The notes under the pieces were generated by a model. It was given only the letters and a program-made list of their open reading frames with translations. It did no database searches and was not told where the DNA came from. The position numbers and the translations under genes were made by a program. From assembly GCA_002694025.1 (NCBI GenBank), contig NZKX01000066.1, positions 1-17,864 of the forward strand: a stretch of 17,864 nucleotides of DNA, given 5' to 3'. Of the stretch, positions 1-8,266 are shown piece after piece (position 1 is the stretch's first letter; each line of letters opens with the position of its first letter). The stretch is from Fidelibacterota bacterium. Lineage in GTDB: Bacteria > Marinisomatota > Marinisomatia > Marinisomatales > UBA1611.

Positions 1-1
1 A

Positions 2-1423
2 TATCGCCTTAGGTCAATTATGAATGTTATATCTAAAATCTTTCCAGTTAGAAGTTGCACATATTTTATAGATGACTCAGTAATTAGAGCAAAAAAAATA
101 TCCTTATGCCTAGATTATCACATTAATAAGTGCCAAGGGCCATGCGAGGGTTTGGTATCTAAAACTCATTATTTGCAGATGATTAAAAGGGTTGAAAAAT
201 TCATAAGGGGCAGAACAAAAGGTACTATCGCACATATTAATAAATTAATGTTGAAAGCATCCAATGCGCAAAAATATGAAATTGCTGCAATGTATCGCGA
301 TCAATTAACAGATATAAAATTATTTCACGAAAAGCAAACAGTCACGGGATCTAATTTTGATGATAGAGATGTAATAGCTTTAGCAAATAACCATAGTATA
401 GGCATAGCTGTCATTTTAAGAATTAGAAATGGTAGAATAATAAGTAGGGAAAAATTATCACTGATTAATTTAGATGTTTCTCCAAAAAAAAATATGGCCA
501 CTATAGTAACAAGATTTTACTTGGATAGTGATTTTATCCCTAATGAAGTTTCATTACAGCATAAGCCATTAAACGAAAATGAACTTATTTCATGGTTAAG
601 AACAAAATCAAAACATAAAATACGATTTAATTACCCCCAAAAGGGCGAAAAAGCCAAAGAAATTAGGATAACCTTTCAAAATGCAAAACTTCTCTTAGGA
701 GAATGGGTATTAAAGCGACAACAAAAAATTGATTTAGTTCCCAAAACCATTAAGCAGTTGCAAAAGGACTTAAATTTAAAAAATCCTCCCCGAGTAATTG
801 AGGCGTTCGATGTCTCCCACTTAGGAGGGAAAGATATAGTAGGTTCTATGGTTTGTTTTATAAACACAAAACCAAAAAAGTCTGAATACAGAAGATTTAA
901 GATTAAAACAGTATCACAAAATGATGATTTTGCATCAATGGAGGAAATCGTCCATAGAAGATACAGCAGAGTTAAAAAAGAGTCTAAGGTTTTACCTGAC
1001 CTAATTCTAATTGATGGAGGAAAAGGTCAATTAGGAATTGCATTTTCAGTGCTTAAAAGGTTAGAGTTAGAACATATTCCTATTATTGGACTAGCTAAGC
1101 GATTAGAAGAAGTTTATTTACCTGGTTTTAAGGATCCACAATCAATAGACAAACAAAGTCCTGGTCTAATTCTGCTTAGAAAAATTAGAGATGAAGCTCA
1201 TCGATTTGCAATTACATATCAAAAGCAAAAAAGGAATTCAAATTTGTTCAAATCACCCTTTGAATCTATTCATGGTTTAGGAAAAAAAAGGTTGGGGATA
1301 TTGTTGAATTCATTTGAGAACATAAAAACTATTTCTCAGCTTACTCCAGAGGTTTTGAATGGGGAGACTAAAATTCCTATAAAGATCGCTAAAGAAATTA
1401 TTTCTTTAGCAAAAAAATTATAG
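2..1423 (+). CDS. uvrC: UvrABC excinuclease subunit C, 5'-truncated by window edge
   Basis: UvrC makes the two incisions flanking a DNA lesion during nucleotide excision repair. The frame is open back to base 2 with no stop, so the ATG at base 20 is internal; the N-terminal GIY-YIG nuclease domain lies outside the window. Numbering from that Met, four cysteines (C13, C30, C38, C42) match the [4Fe-4S]-binding cysteines of UvrC. A UVR motif that contacts UvrB spans about 69-103. The RNase H-like nuclease carries the expected catalytic residues: D264 (EAFDVSHLGG), D303 (DDFASMEE), D332 (LILIDGGKGQL) and H394 (RDEAHRF). A C-terminal (HhH)2 DNA-binding region runs from about 412 to 467. uvrB follows 108 bases downstream on the same strand. 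The assignment is secure; only the upstream extent is unknown. Confidence 0.97.
   Translation, partial: YRLRSIMNVISKIFPVRSCTYFIDDSVIRAKKISLCLDYHINKCQGPCEGLVSKTHYLQMIKRVEKFIRGRTKGTIAHINKLMLKASNAQKYEIAAMYRDQLTDIKLFHEKQTVTGSNFDDRDVIALANNHSIGIAVILRIRNGRIISREKLSLINLDVSPKKNMATIVTRFYLDSDFIPNEVSLQHKPLNENELISWLRTKSKHKIRFNYPQKGEKAKEIRITFQNAKLLLGEWVLKRQQKIDLVPKTIKQLQKDLNLKNPPRVIEAFDVSHLGGKDIVGSMVCFINTKPKKSEYRRFKIKTVSQNDDFASMEEIVHRRYSRVKKESKVLPDLILIDGGKGQLGIAFSVLKRLELEHIPIIGLAKRLEEVYLPGFKDPQSIDKQSPGLILLRKIRDEAHRFAITYQKQKRNSNLFKSPFESIHGLGKKRLGILLNSFENIKTISQLTPEVLNGETKIPIKIAKEIISLAKKL
1388..1410. repeat. Perfect 11-bp inverted repeat at the end of uvrC
   Basis: GCTAAAGAAAT (1388-1398) and ATTTCTTTAGC (1400-1410) are exact reverse complements around a single T. 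It lies within the last codons of uvrC and could form a 10-bp stem with a three-base loop. A-rich sequence follows it on the + strand, so it is not a classical intrinsic terminator in that direction. A nearby GCTAA (1423-1427), followed by CC and five Ts, could pair alternatively with TTAGC at 1406-1410. A role in uvrC mRNA 3'-end formation or stability is inference. Confidence 0.55.
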
Positions 1424-1494
1424 CTAACCTTTTTAATTAATATCAATTATACAAAATCCCAGTTTTTGAAAATATCATTATTGAAAGTCTGCCA

Positions 1495-1522
1495 TTGAAA
1501 CTAGAAGGGCAAATTATATAAA
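1495..1522 (+). promoter_or_regulatory. Candidate sigma-70-type promoter for uvrB
   Basis: TTGAAA (1495-1500) is followed after 16 bases by TATAAA (1517-1522), close to the TTGACA/TATAAT consensus. A start site 6-8 bases past the -10 would fall within a few bases of the uvrB ATG at 1532. The transcript would then be leaderless or nearly so, which fits the absence of a Shine-Dalgarno sequence there. Two further TTGAAA copies lie upstream at 1466-1471 and 1481-1486. In DNA this AT-rich, chance matches are common. Confidence 0.4.
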
Positions 1523-1531
1523 TTAGACAAT

Positions 1532-3520
1532 ATGGCAGAATTTCATTTAGATTCAATTTATGCACCAAAAGGTGACCAACCTAAGGCAATTGATAAACTT
1601 GTAAGAGGAATCTTAGACATGGAAAACTATCAAACTCTCTTGGGTGTAACAGGTTCAGGAAAAACTTTTACAATTGCGAACGTAATTAATAAAGTGCAAA
1701 AACCAACATTAATTATGTCTCATAATAAAACTCTTGCTGCTCAGCTTTATGGAGAATTTAAACAGCTATTCCCTAAAAATGCTGTTGAGTACTTTATATC
1801 TTATTATGATTATTACCAACCTGAAGCCTATTTGCCTGTTACTGATACTTTTATTGAAAAAGAAAGCTCAGTAAATGAAGAAATTGATAAATTAAGACTT
1901 AAGGCAACTAGCTCATTAATGACAAGAAAAGATGTCATTGTAATTTCATCAGTTTCGTGTATCTATGGTATTGGATCCCCAGAAGAATATAAAAAGGGTA
2001 TGGTTGAAATTTTTAAAAATGAATTTTTAGATATTAGAAATTTTTTGCGAAAACTTATTGATATTCATTACACTAGAAATGACAAAGTACTTGAAAGAGG
2101 TAACGTAAGATATCGAGGAGATCTAATCGAAATTTTTCCCGCATATGAGGACAGTTGTATAAGAATTGATTTATTTGGAAACCAAGTTGAAGAAATTGTG
2201 ATATTTAACAACCTAACGGGTGAAATAAGAGAGAGATTAAATAGTGTAGCAATCTTTCCGGCAAAACATTTTGTCACTGATAGGGAAACTACTTTACGAG
2301 TAGTGGATGAAATTCGTTTAGAGCTGGAAGAAAGAGTTTCGTTTTTAAAAAAAAACCATAAATTACTTGAAGCTCAAAGAATTGAACAGAGAACTAATTT
2401 TGATATAGAAATGATGATGGAGTTGGGATACTGTTCGGGGATAGAAAATTATTCAAGATACTTCGCAGGTAGATCCCCTGGCGAAAAGCCTTTTACTCTT
2501 ATTGATTTTTTTCCAACTGACTTCCTAACTATTTTAGACGAATCACATGTTACATTACCCCAAATACAGGGAATGTACAATGGGGATAGGTCTAGAAAAG
2601 AAACTTTGGTTGAGCATGGATTCAGACTTCCGAGCGCTCTTGATAATAGACCACTAAAAATTAATGAGTTTTATGAAAGTCAAAATCAAGTTATTTTTAC
2701 TTCAGCGACTCCTTCAAAAAGAGAGTTGGAATTATGTGGTGGAGTAATCATTGAGCAAATTATTAGACCTACAGGTCTTTTGGACCCAAAAGTGTATGTT
2801 AGAAAAACTCACGGACAGATTGAGGATTTAGTTTCAGAAATAAGATCAACTACAAAGGCAAATGAAAGAGTCCTAATAACTACTTTAACAAAAAAAATGT
2901 CTGAAGATTTAACTGATTACCTTTCAAACTTAAATATAAACGTTCGATATTTACACTCTGAAATAAATTCTTTAGAGAGAGTTCAGATAATTAGAGACCT
3001 TCGAATTGGTAAGTTCGATGTATTGGTAGGCATAAACCTTTTGAGAGAGGGCTTAGATATACCTGAAGTCAGTCTTGTTGCTGTTTTAGATGCGGACAAA
3101 GAGGGTTTCTTAAGATCAAAAAGTAGTTTATTACAGGTTGCTGGAAGAGCTGCTCGGAATGATAAGGGAAAGGTGATTTTGTATGGTGATAGGATGACCG
3201 AAGCCATGGCTTATTTAATGGAAACAACCAAAGAAAGAAGAAAACTACAAAATGATCACAACATTAAAAATAATATCGAGCCAAAAACAATTTTAAAATC
3301 GGTCGATGAAATAATGTTTTCTACAGCAGTCGCAGACTCTAAAAAGGAAATTTACAAAAATGAAGAATTACCAACAGACAAGGTAGGATTGTCATTGGAA
3401 GATAAGATCGAAATTGTAAATTCACTAAAGCAGGCTATGGCTATTTCAGCCGAGGAATTGAATTTTGAAAAAGCTGCTAAAATAAGAGATGAGATCACAG
3501 AAATTGAAGCAACTTTATAA
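1532..3520 (+). CDS. uvrB: UvrABC excinuclease subunit B
   Basis: UvrB is the damage-verifying helicase-like subunit that UvrA loads on DNA and that recruits UvrC. At 662 residues it has the normal family length. Walker A is GVTGSGKT (38-45). The beta-hairpin region that clamps one DNA strand contains YYDYYQPEAYLP (91-102). Motif II is DESH (336-339), followed by the characteristic VTLPQIQGMYNGDRSRK stretch. Motif V (GINLLREGLDIPEVS) precedes motif VI (535-543). A C-terminal UVR motif at about 624-658 would pair with that of UvrC. Motif VI reads QVAGRAARN where QTIGRAARN is usual; the arginines are kept. The ATG at 1532 gives the expected N-terminus (FHLDSIYAPKGDQPKAI) although no Shine-Dalgarno sequence precedes it. 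uvrC lies directly upstream. The call is secure. Confidence 0.98.
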   Translation: MAEFHLDSIYAPKGDQPKAIDKLVRGILDMENYQTLLGVTGSGKTFTIANVINKVQKPTLIMSHNKTLAAQLYGEFKQLFPKNAVEYFISYYDYYQPEAYLPVTDTFIEKESSVNEEIDKLRLKATSSLMTRKDVIVISSVSCIYGIGSPEEYKKGMVEIFKNEFLDIRNFLRKLIDIHYTRNDKVLERGNVRYRGDLIEIFPAYEDSCIRIDLFGNQVEEIVIFNNLTGEIRERLNSVAIFPAKHFVTDRETTLRVVDEIRLELEERVSFLKKNHKLLEAQRIEQRTNFDIEMMMELGYCSGIENYSRYFAGRSPGEKPFTLIDFFPTDFLTILDESHVTLPQIQGMYNGDRSRKETLVEHGFRLPSALDNRPLKINEFYESQNQVIFTSATPSKRELELCGGVIIEQIIRPTGLLDPKVYVRKTHGQIEDLVSEIRSTTKANERVLITTLTKKMSEDLTDYLSNLNINVRYLHSEINSLERVQIIRDLRIGKFDVLVGINLLREGLDIPEVSLVAVLDADKEGFLRSKSSLLQVAGRAARNDKGKVILYGDRMTEAMAYLMETTKERRKLQNDHNIKNNIEPKTILKSVDEIMFSTAVADSKKEIYKNEELPTDKVGLSLEDKIEIVNSLKQAMAISAEELNFEKAAKIRDEITEIEATL

Positions 3521-3569
3521 TTATAAATTATTAATTTTTTTTTAGTTTGATAAACATTTCATTCAAAAA

Positions 3570-4790
3570 ATGATAAATATAGAAAAACTTCAAAAACAAT
3601 CAGGAATTATCGGTAGTTCAGATGGAATAGTACAAGTTTTAGAAATGATTGGGCAAGTAGCACCAGTAGATATATCAGTATTAATACTAGGAGAATCTGG
3701 ATCAGGGAAAGAAATAATGGCTAAGGCCATTCACAAAGCAAGTAAAAGAAGTAATCAGGCTCTGATCACTGTCAATTGTGGAGCGATACCTGAAGGAATT
3801 ATTGAATCAGAGTTATTTGGTCACAAAAAAGGAGCCTTCACAGGTGCAGGTGAAGATAGAAAAGGATATTTTGAAGAAGCCAATAAAGGTACAATTTTTT
3901 TAGATGAGATAGGTGAAACTCCTATTGAAACTCAGGTTAAACTTCTGAGAGTTTTAGAAAATGGAGAATTTATGCGAGTTGGTGAAGCGAAAACGAGAAA
4001 AACTGATGTAAGACTGATTGCTGCAACCAATAAAGATTTAAGTAAAATGGTAGGAAGTGGTGAATTCAGGCAAGACCTTTTTTTTAGGCTTAAAACAGTT
4101 ACCATTTTAGTTCCTCCATTAAGAAAACGTCCAGAAGATATAAATGCATTTCTTGAAAGATTCTCTCTGGAGTTTACTCGGTCTAATGATATAAGGTATA
4201 GAGGTTTTACTCCTGATGCAATTCGTGTTCTTAAAAGATATAGTTGGCCTGGAAATGTCAGAGAGTTAAAACATTTTATTGAAAAAATTATAGTATTAAG
4301 TAAAGGTGAAAGAATAAATGCTGATGTTGTAGAAAAGGAACTAGAAGATTCCCCATCAATAAGTAACAATAATACCGCTTTGCCAGTTATTATAGATAAA
4401 GCTACCAATCAAGCCGAAATTGATCTCATTTTAAGGCAATTATTTATGCTTAAACAAGATACTGAATTAATTCAAAAATTAGTATTAAAAAATGATAGCG
4501 TTAAAAAGGAGGTGGTTATGAAGAATGATATTGGTGATTTTGTTCAAAAAAATATTTCCATTCCTGAAAAATCTATGGAAATAACAGAGGAATTTGACTA
4601 TTTTATTAATAATCATTCAATTGGAGAAATTTCTCTAAAAGAATTAGAAAAAGAAGCAATTATTAGAACCCTCAAATTTTTTAATAACAACAGAAGAAAA
4701 ACTGCTCGTTCGCTCGGCGTAAGTGAACGAACCCTTTATCGCAAAATAGATGAGTATGGTTTGGAGCCAAAAATAAAGTTAAATAATTAA
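3570..4790 (+). CDS. Sigma-54-dependent transcriptional activator lacking a sensor domain
   Basis: This is a bacterial enhancer-binding protein that would use ATP hydrolysis to open sigma-54 RNA polymerase complexes. The AAA+ domain starts almost at the N-terminus. Walker A is GESGSGKE (41-48), the sigma-54-contacting loop is an intact GAFTGA (88-93), and Walker B is TIFLDE (108-113), followed by the WPGNVREL segment. A polar linker of roughly 100 residues (about 250-345) contains a predicted long helix around 284-311. A Fis-type helix-turn-helix occupies about 375-399. There is no receiver, GAF or PAS domain, so activity would be set by expression or a protein partner, as for PspF. lptE begins one base after the stop; a similar activator-lptE pairing is common in Bacteroidota from memory. 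Target promoters are unknown, and no clear -24/-12 site was seen in the window. Confidence 0.93.
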   Translation: MINIEKLQKQSGIIGSSDGIVQVLEMIGQVAPVDISVLILGESGSGKEIMAKAIHKASKRSNQALITVNCGAIPEGIIESELFGHKKGAFTGAGEDRKGYFEEANKGTIFLDEIGETPIETQVKLLRVLENGEFMRVGEAKTRKTDVRLIAATNKDLSKMVGSGEFRQDLFFRLKTVTILVPPLRKRPEDINAFLERFSLEFTRSNDIRYRGFTPDAIRVLKRYSWPGNVRELKHFIEKIIVLSKGERINADVVEKELEDSPSISNNNTALPVIIDKATNQAEIDLILRQLFMLKQDTELIQKLVLKNDSVKKEVVMKNDIGDFVQKNISIPEKSMEITEEFDYFINNHSIGEISLKELEKEAIIRTLKFFNNNRRKTARSLGVSERTLYRKIDEYGLEPKIKLNN

Positions 4791-4791
4791 A

Positions 4792-5340
4792 TTGAAAAAA
4801 ATCTTTATATTATTTTTTTTATTTTTGGTTTCATGTGGGTTTTATTCACTCGCTGGATCTATTCCTCCACATATTAAGTCAATTTCCATACCATTAGTAG
4901 AAAACCAAACCTCAGATTATGCTCTTTCTGAAAATCTTACCGATCAAATTATTTTACAATTTAATGAATCAGGAATATTGTTGATCCAAAATGAGGGTGA
5001 AGCACATTCAACTTTGAAAGGAACTATTAAAAAAGTTACTGACGGACCATATAGTTACAATAAAAATGAGTTCGTATCTGAGTATAGGTATAAAATAGAT
5101 GTAAAAATCGAATGGTATGATAATGAAAATCAGAAAACCATAATTGATAAAAATTATTCTGGATTTGGAGCCTATGGGTTAAGTGGAGATATTTCTTCTG
5201 ATGGTATTGATAATGATAACGATGGAAAAATTGATAGTGAGGATGAAAATGAGTTTGGCGAGCCTAGAGCTTTTGCTGCAAATGTTGCAATAAAAAAAAT
5301 TGCTGAAGATATTTTGAACGATATTATGACAACATGGTGA
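4792..5340 (+). CDS. lptE: LPS-assembly lipoprotein LptE family, with EF-hand-like loop
   Basis: LptE is the outer-membrane lipoprotein that plugs and helps fold LptD, the translocon delivering lipopolysaccharide to the cell surface. The start is TTG, one base after the previous stop; no ATG is available between that stop and the signal peptide. A lipoprotein signal of about 14 residues ends in LVSC, making C15 the lipidated residue. The following GFYSLAGSIPPHIKSISIPLVENQT closely matches the N-terminus of Bacteroidota-type LptE. Residues about 135-156 form an acidic insert holding a canonical EF-hand-like loop, D140-N-D-N-D-G-K-I-D-S-E-D151, placed just before the C-terminal helix; this is not usual for LptE. 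asnS starts eight bases downstream and its ribosome-binding site overlaps the lptE stop. The LptE call is good; the role of the insert is unknown. Confidence 0.85.
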   Translation: MKKIFILFFLFLVSCGFYSLAGSIPPHIKSISIPLVENQTSDYALSENLTDQIILQFNESGILLIQNEGEAHSTLKGTIKKVTDGPYSYNKNEFVSEYRYKIDVKIEWYDNENQKTIIDKNYSGFGAYGLSGDISSDGIDNDNDGKIDSEDENEFGEPRAFAANVAIKKIAEDILNDIMTTW

Positions 5341-5348
5341 GGTAAAAA

Positions 5349-6644
5349 GTGAAAAAAACAACTATTAGTGAATTAAGCAAATATATTGGAAAAGAAGTAG
5401 AAATCAGAGGATGGGTTTATAATTTAAGGAACATAGGAAAAATATGGTTTATTATTCTTAGGGATGGTACAGGATTAGTCCAGGGTGTTGTAGTCAAGGG
5501 AGAAGCTACAGATTCAACCTTCCAGATGGAACAGACATTAAATAAAGAAGATTCTGTCATTCTTACAGGCATAGTCAAAGAAGAACCTCGTTCAATTGGT
5601 GGTTATGAAATGAGTATCCTTGAAATTAAAATTATTAATTCTGTATCGGAGGAATATCCTATCAGTTCAAAAGAACATGGGGCAGATTTCCTGATGTCAA
5701 ATAGACATTTATGGCTTAGATCAAAGAGGCAAAATGCTATTATGAAAATTCGCCATAGAGTAGTTAAATCTATCAGGGATTTTTTTGATAATCATGATTT
5801 TGTCCTAATTGATTCTCCGATATTTACTAGTAATGCAGTAGAGGGCACTACTAATCTTTTTGAGGTAGGCTATTTTGAGCGAACTGCATATTTAACTCAG
5901 AGTGGTCAATTATATCAGGAAGCTGGAGCAACAGCATTTGGGAAAACATATTGCTTTGGGCCATGTTTTAGAGCTGAGAAATCTAAAACTCGTAGACATC
6001 TAACTGAGTTTTGGATGGTTGAGCCTGAAATGGCATTTGTAGATCTAGAGGAAAATATAGAATGGTCTGAAAAATTAGTAGCTTATATAATTAAATCGGT
6101 TTTAGATAATTGTATTAGTGAGTTAAATAGTTTAGGTCGGGATATTAAAAAGCTAGAACATATAATACCTCCATTTCCCAAGCTCACCTATAAGGAAGCG
6201 GTAAAAATTCTAAATGATAAGGGAACTTGTTTTGAATATGGAAATGATTTAGGTGCACCAGATGAAACCTTACTCTCAAACCAATTTGAAAAGCCTGTGA
6301 TAATTTATAATTGGCCAGCTGAAATTAAGGCCTTTTACATGAAACGTGATGATAGAGATAGTAGCATTGCCCTTGGTATGGATATGATAGCACCAGAAGG
6401 ATTTGGTGAAATCATTGGAGGTGGACAAAGAGAGGAAGATCTTACGTTGTTAACTGATCGAATTAGTCATCATGACTTACCATTAGAGCCATTTAAATGG
6501 TACATAGATTTAAGAAAGTATGGCTCAGTACCTCACTCTGGATTTGGATTAGGTTTAGAGAGAACTGTAGCATGGATTTGTGGCACAAGGCATATCAGGG
6601 AGACTATCCCTTTTCCAAGAACTATGTCAAGATTAGAACCCTAA
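5349..6644 (+). CDS. asnS: Asparaginyl-tRNA synthetase (class IIb)
   Basis: This enzyme charges tRNA-Asn with asparagine. It is 431 residues long. An N-terminal OB-fold anticodon-binding domain (about 15-100) contains RGWVYNLRNIGKIWFIILRDG. The class II catalytic core includes motif 2, FRAEKSKTRRHLTEFWMVEPE (starting at 207), whose TEFWMVEPE form favours Asn over Asp specificity. The LTQSGQLYQEA segment also fits AsnRS. Motif 3 is GLGLERT (400-406), and the protein ends in a short IPFPRTMSRLEP tail. Overall it resembles the compact Thermus-type AsnRS more than the longer E. coli enzyme, as judged from memory. The start is GTG; AGG at 5340-5342 lies six bases upstream and overlaps the lptE stop, suggesting coupled translation. 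nadE starts 13 bases downstream. Misassignment to AspRS is unlikely. Confidence 0.94.
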   Translation: MKKTTISELSKYIGKEVEIRGWVYNLRNIGKIWFIILRDGTGLVQGVVVKGEATDSTFQMEQTLNKEDSVILTGIVKEEPRSIGGYEMSILEIKIINSVSEEYPISSKEHGADFLMSNRHLWLRSKRQNAIMKIRHRVVKSIRDFFDNHDFVLIDSPIFTSNAVEGTTNLFEVGYFERTAYLTQSGQLYQEAGATAFGKTYCFGPCFRAEKSKTRRHLTEFWMVEPEMAFVDLEENIEWSEKLVAYIIKSVLDNCISELNSLGRDIKKLEHIIPPFPKLTYKEAVKILNDKGTCFEYGNDLGAPDETLLSNQFEKPVIIYNWPAEIKAFYMKRDDRDSSIALGMDMIAPEGFGEIIGGGQREEDLTLLTDRISHHDLPLEPFKWYIDLRKYGSVPHSGFGLGLERTVAWICGTRHIRETIPFPRTMSRLEP

Positions 6645-6657
6645 GGTATTAGGATAA

Positions 6658-8262
6658 GTGAAATTAGCAATATGTCAGATTAATCCCTCCTTAGGGGACC
6701 TTGAAAAAAATAAATTAAAAATACTAAAGTATATAGATAAATCATATGCATTAAATCCTGATATTATTGTATTTCCGGAGTTATCACTTTGCGGATACCC
6801 TCCACTAGACTTATTACGAGAAGAAAGTTTTATAAAGGAAAACAAAAGCGCTTTACAAGAAATTGCCTCCTTTTGTACTGTTCCTGCAATAATAGGGTGC
6901 ATTAGATCAGAAGGAAGTGATTTATACAATTCTGCAGCAGTTTGTTTTGATAATAAATTGCAAGCATATTATGATAAAATACTCCTTCCAAATTATGATG
7001 TTTTTGATGAGAAAAGATTTTTTACGCCTGGGAACGCTCCAAAACCAATTATGGTTCCAATCAAAGGTCAAAAGAGGAAGATAGGATTGCAAATATGCGA
7101 AGATTTATGGGATGAACAATATTCCTGTAAAGTAAGTGATTTACAAAAAGAATTGGGGGCTGAGTTAATAGTTAACATTTCAGCTTCTCCTTATAGTAAA
7201 AATAAGATAAAAGAACGAAAACGTCTTGTCGCCTCAAAAGCAGGTAGATTAGGAATACCGTTTATTTATTGTAATATCATAGGTGGACAGGATGAGTTGA
7301 TTTTTGATGGTAGTTCATTTGCTGTTACTAAAGAAGGATCAGTTTTATCCGAAGCTATATCTTTTGCTGAAGAGTTGAAAATTGTTAATTTAAAGCAAAA
7401 TAAAAAAAATATATCTAAATCTATTTCAAGTGAGGAAGAAATATTTAACGCTCTTAGTTTGGGAGTAAAAGATTATTTTTATAAAACAGGTCATGAAAAA
7501 GCTGTTTTAGGGTTATCAGGGGGAATAGATAGTGCTTTAGTAGCATCAATAGCTGTAAATGCTTTAGGCAATAAAAATGTTTGTGGAATTTCATTACCTT
7601 CAAAATTTTCTAGTAAACATAGTCTGATTGATGCTAGGCAATTGGCAGCTAATTTGAAAATTGATTATCAGGTAATAAAGATACATTCCCTAGTCCAATC
7701 ATTTCATGAAACTTTGAAACCAAATTTTAGATCTAAGGATCCAAATATTGCTGAAGAAAACATTCAATCTAGAATAAGAGGCAATTTATTAATGGCATTA
7801 GCAAATAAGTTTGGATGGCTTGTTTTATCCACAGGAAATAAAACTGAATTAGCTTTAGGTTATTGCACACTATATGGAGATTTGATTGGCGCTTTATCTG
7901 TGATAGCAGACCTAAGTAAAAATGATGTTTATGCGTTATCCAAATGGATTAATCAAAATAAAAATAACTGTATTCCACTAAACTCAATAGATAAGCCACC
8001 ATCTGCCGAATTAGCTCCTAATCAGATTGATCCATTTGACTATTCAATTATTAGTCCATTGGTAGACGATATAATTGAAAAGAAAAAAACAATTAATATG
8101 TTGATTGATGAGGGGTACGAGAAAAAGTTGGTTTATGATACATACAAAAAAATAAAGATTAATGAATTTAAAAGGCGCCAGGCTCCTCCTGTTTTAAGAG
8201 TTACATCTAAGGCTTTTGGAATAGGAAGACGATTTCCTATAATTAACAATTTTTCTGGATAA
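6658..8262 (+). CDS. nadE: Glutamine-dependent NAD+ synthetase
   Basis: This enzyme carries out the last step of NAD biosynthesis: ATP-dependent amidation of nicotinic acid adenine dinucleotide, with ammonia taken from glutamine. The 534 residues form two domains. The N-terminal nitrilase-type glutaminase (about 1-250) has the catalytic triad E41 (FPELSLCGYPP), K107 (YDKILLPNYDVFDEKR) and C147 (QICEDLWD). The C-terminal synthetase has the PP-loop LGLSGGIDSA (284-293), the STGNKTE nucleotide-binding segment and the conserved end NEFKRRQAPPVLRVTSKAFG. All key residues are present, so it should work with glutamine rather than only free ammonia. The start is GTG, preceded by AGGA (6651-6654). The gene sits 13 bases after asnS and four bases before the next gene, within the same apparent operon. 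Confidence 0.96.
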   Translation: MKLAICQINPSLGDLEKNKLKILKYIDKSYALNPDIIVFPELSLCGYPPLDLLREESFIKENKSALQEIASFCTVPAIIGCIRSEGSDLYNSAAVCFDNKLQAYYDKILLPNYDVFDEKRFFTPGNAPKPIMVPIKGQKRKIGLQICEDLWDEQYSCKVSDLQKELGAELIVNISASPYSKNKIKERKRLVASKAGRLGIPFIYCNIIGGQDELIFDGSSFAVTKEGSVLSEAISFAEELKIVNLKQNKKNISKSISSEEEIFNALSLGVKDYFYKTGHEKAVLGLSGGIDSALVASIAVNALGNKNVCGISLPSKFSSKHSLIDARQLAANLKIDYQVIKIHSLVQSFHETLKPNFRSKDPNIAEENIQSRIRGNLLMALANKFGWLVLSTGNKTELALGYCTLYGDLIGALSVIADLSKNDVYALSKWINQNKNNCIPLNSIDKPPSAELAPNQIDPFDYSIISPLVDDIIEKKKTINMLIDEGYEKKLVYDTYKKIKINEFKRRQAPPVLRVTSKAFGIGRRFPIINNFSG

Positions 8263-8266
8263 GCTT

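Noticed and set aside
484..492. Homopolymer A runs (nine As here and about 2347-2355; eight about 15223-15230) as slippage sites
   Set aside because: The frames are intact on both sides, and Lys/Phe-rich runs are expected from base composition. Nothing indicates functional slippage.
3525..3543. Possible intrinsic terminator after uvrB (AAATTA-T-TAATTT followed by a run of Ts)
   Set aside because: The stem is six A-T pairs with a one-base loop and no G-C pair, so it would be too unstable. Such patterns arise by chance in DNA this AT-rich.
3932..4408. A 158-codon open frame on the - strand
   Set aside because: It lies wholly antisense to the AAA+ and linker region of the sigma-54 activator, whose coding is strongly supported. 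The translation has no recognisable domain.
5206..5235. Short tandem DNA repeat in lptE (GATAATGATAACGATGG)
   Set aside because: The repetition follows from the alternating Asp/Asn codons of the EF-hand-like loop and is not an independent repeat element.
6583..6600. TGGCAC inside asnS as a sigma-54 -24 element
   Set aside because: The matching -12 TTGC element is not at the required distance, and the site lies within a conserved coding segment.
676..6929. Short - strand open frames at 676-867, 2068-2277, 2983-3207, 5179-5361 and 6675-6929
   Set aside because: Each is antisense to a well-identified gene (uvrC, uvrB, lptE, nadE), shows no family resemblance and has no plausible upstream signals.
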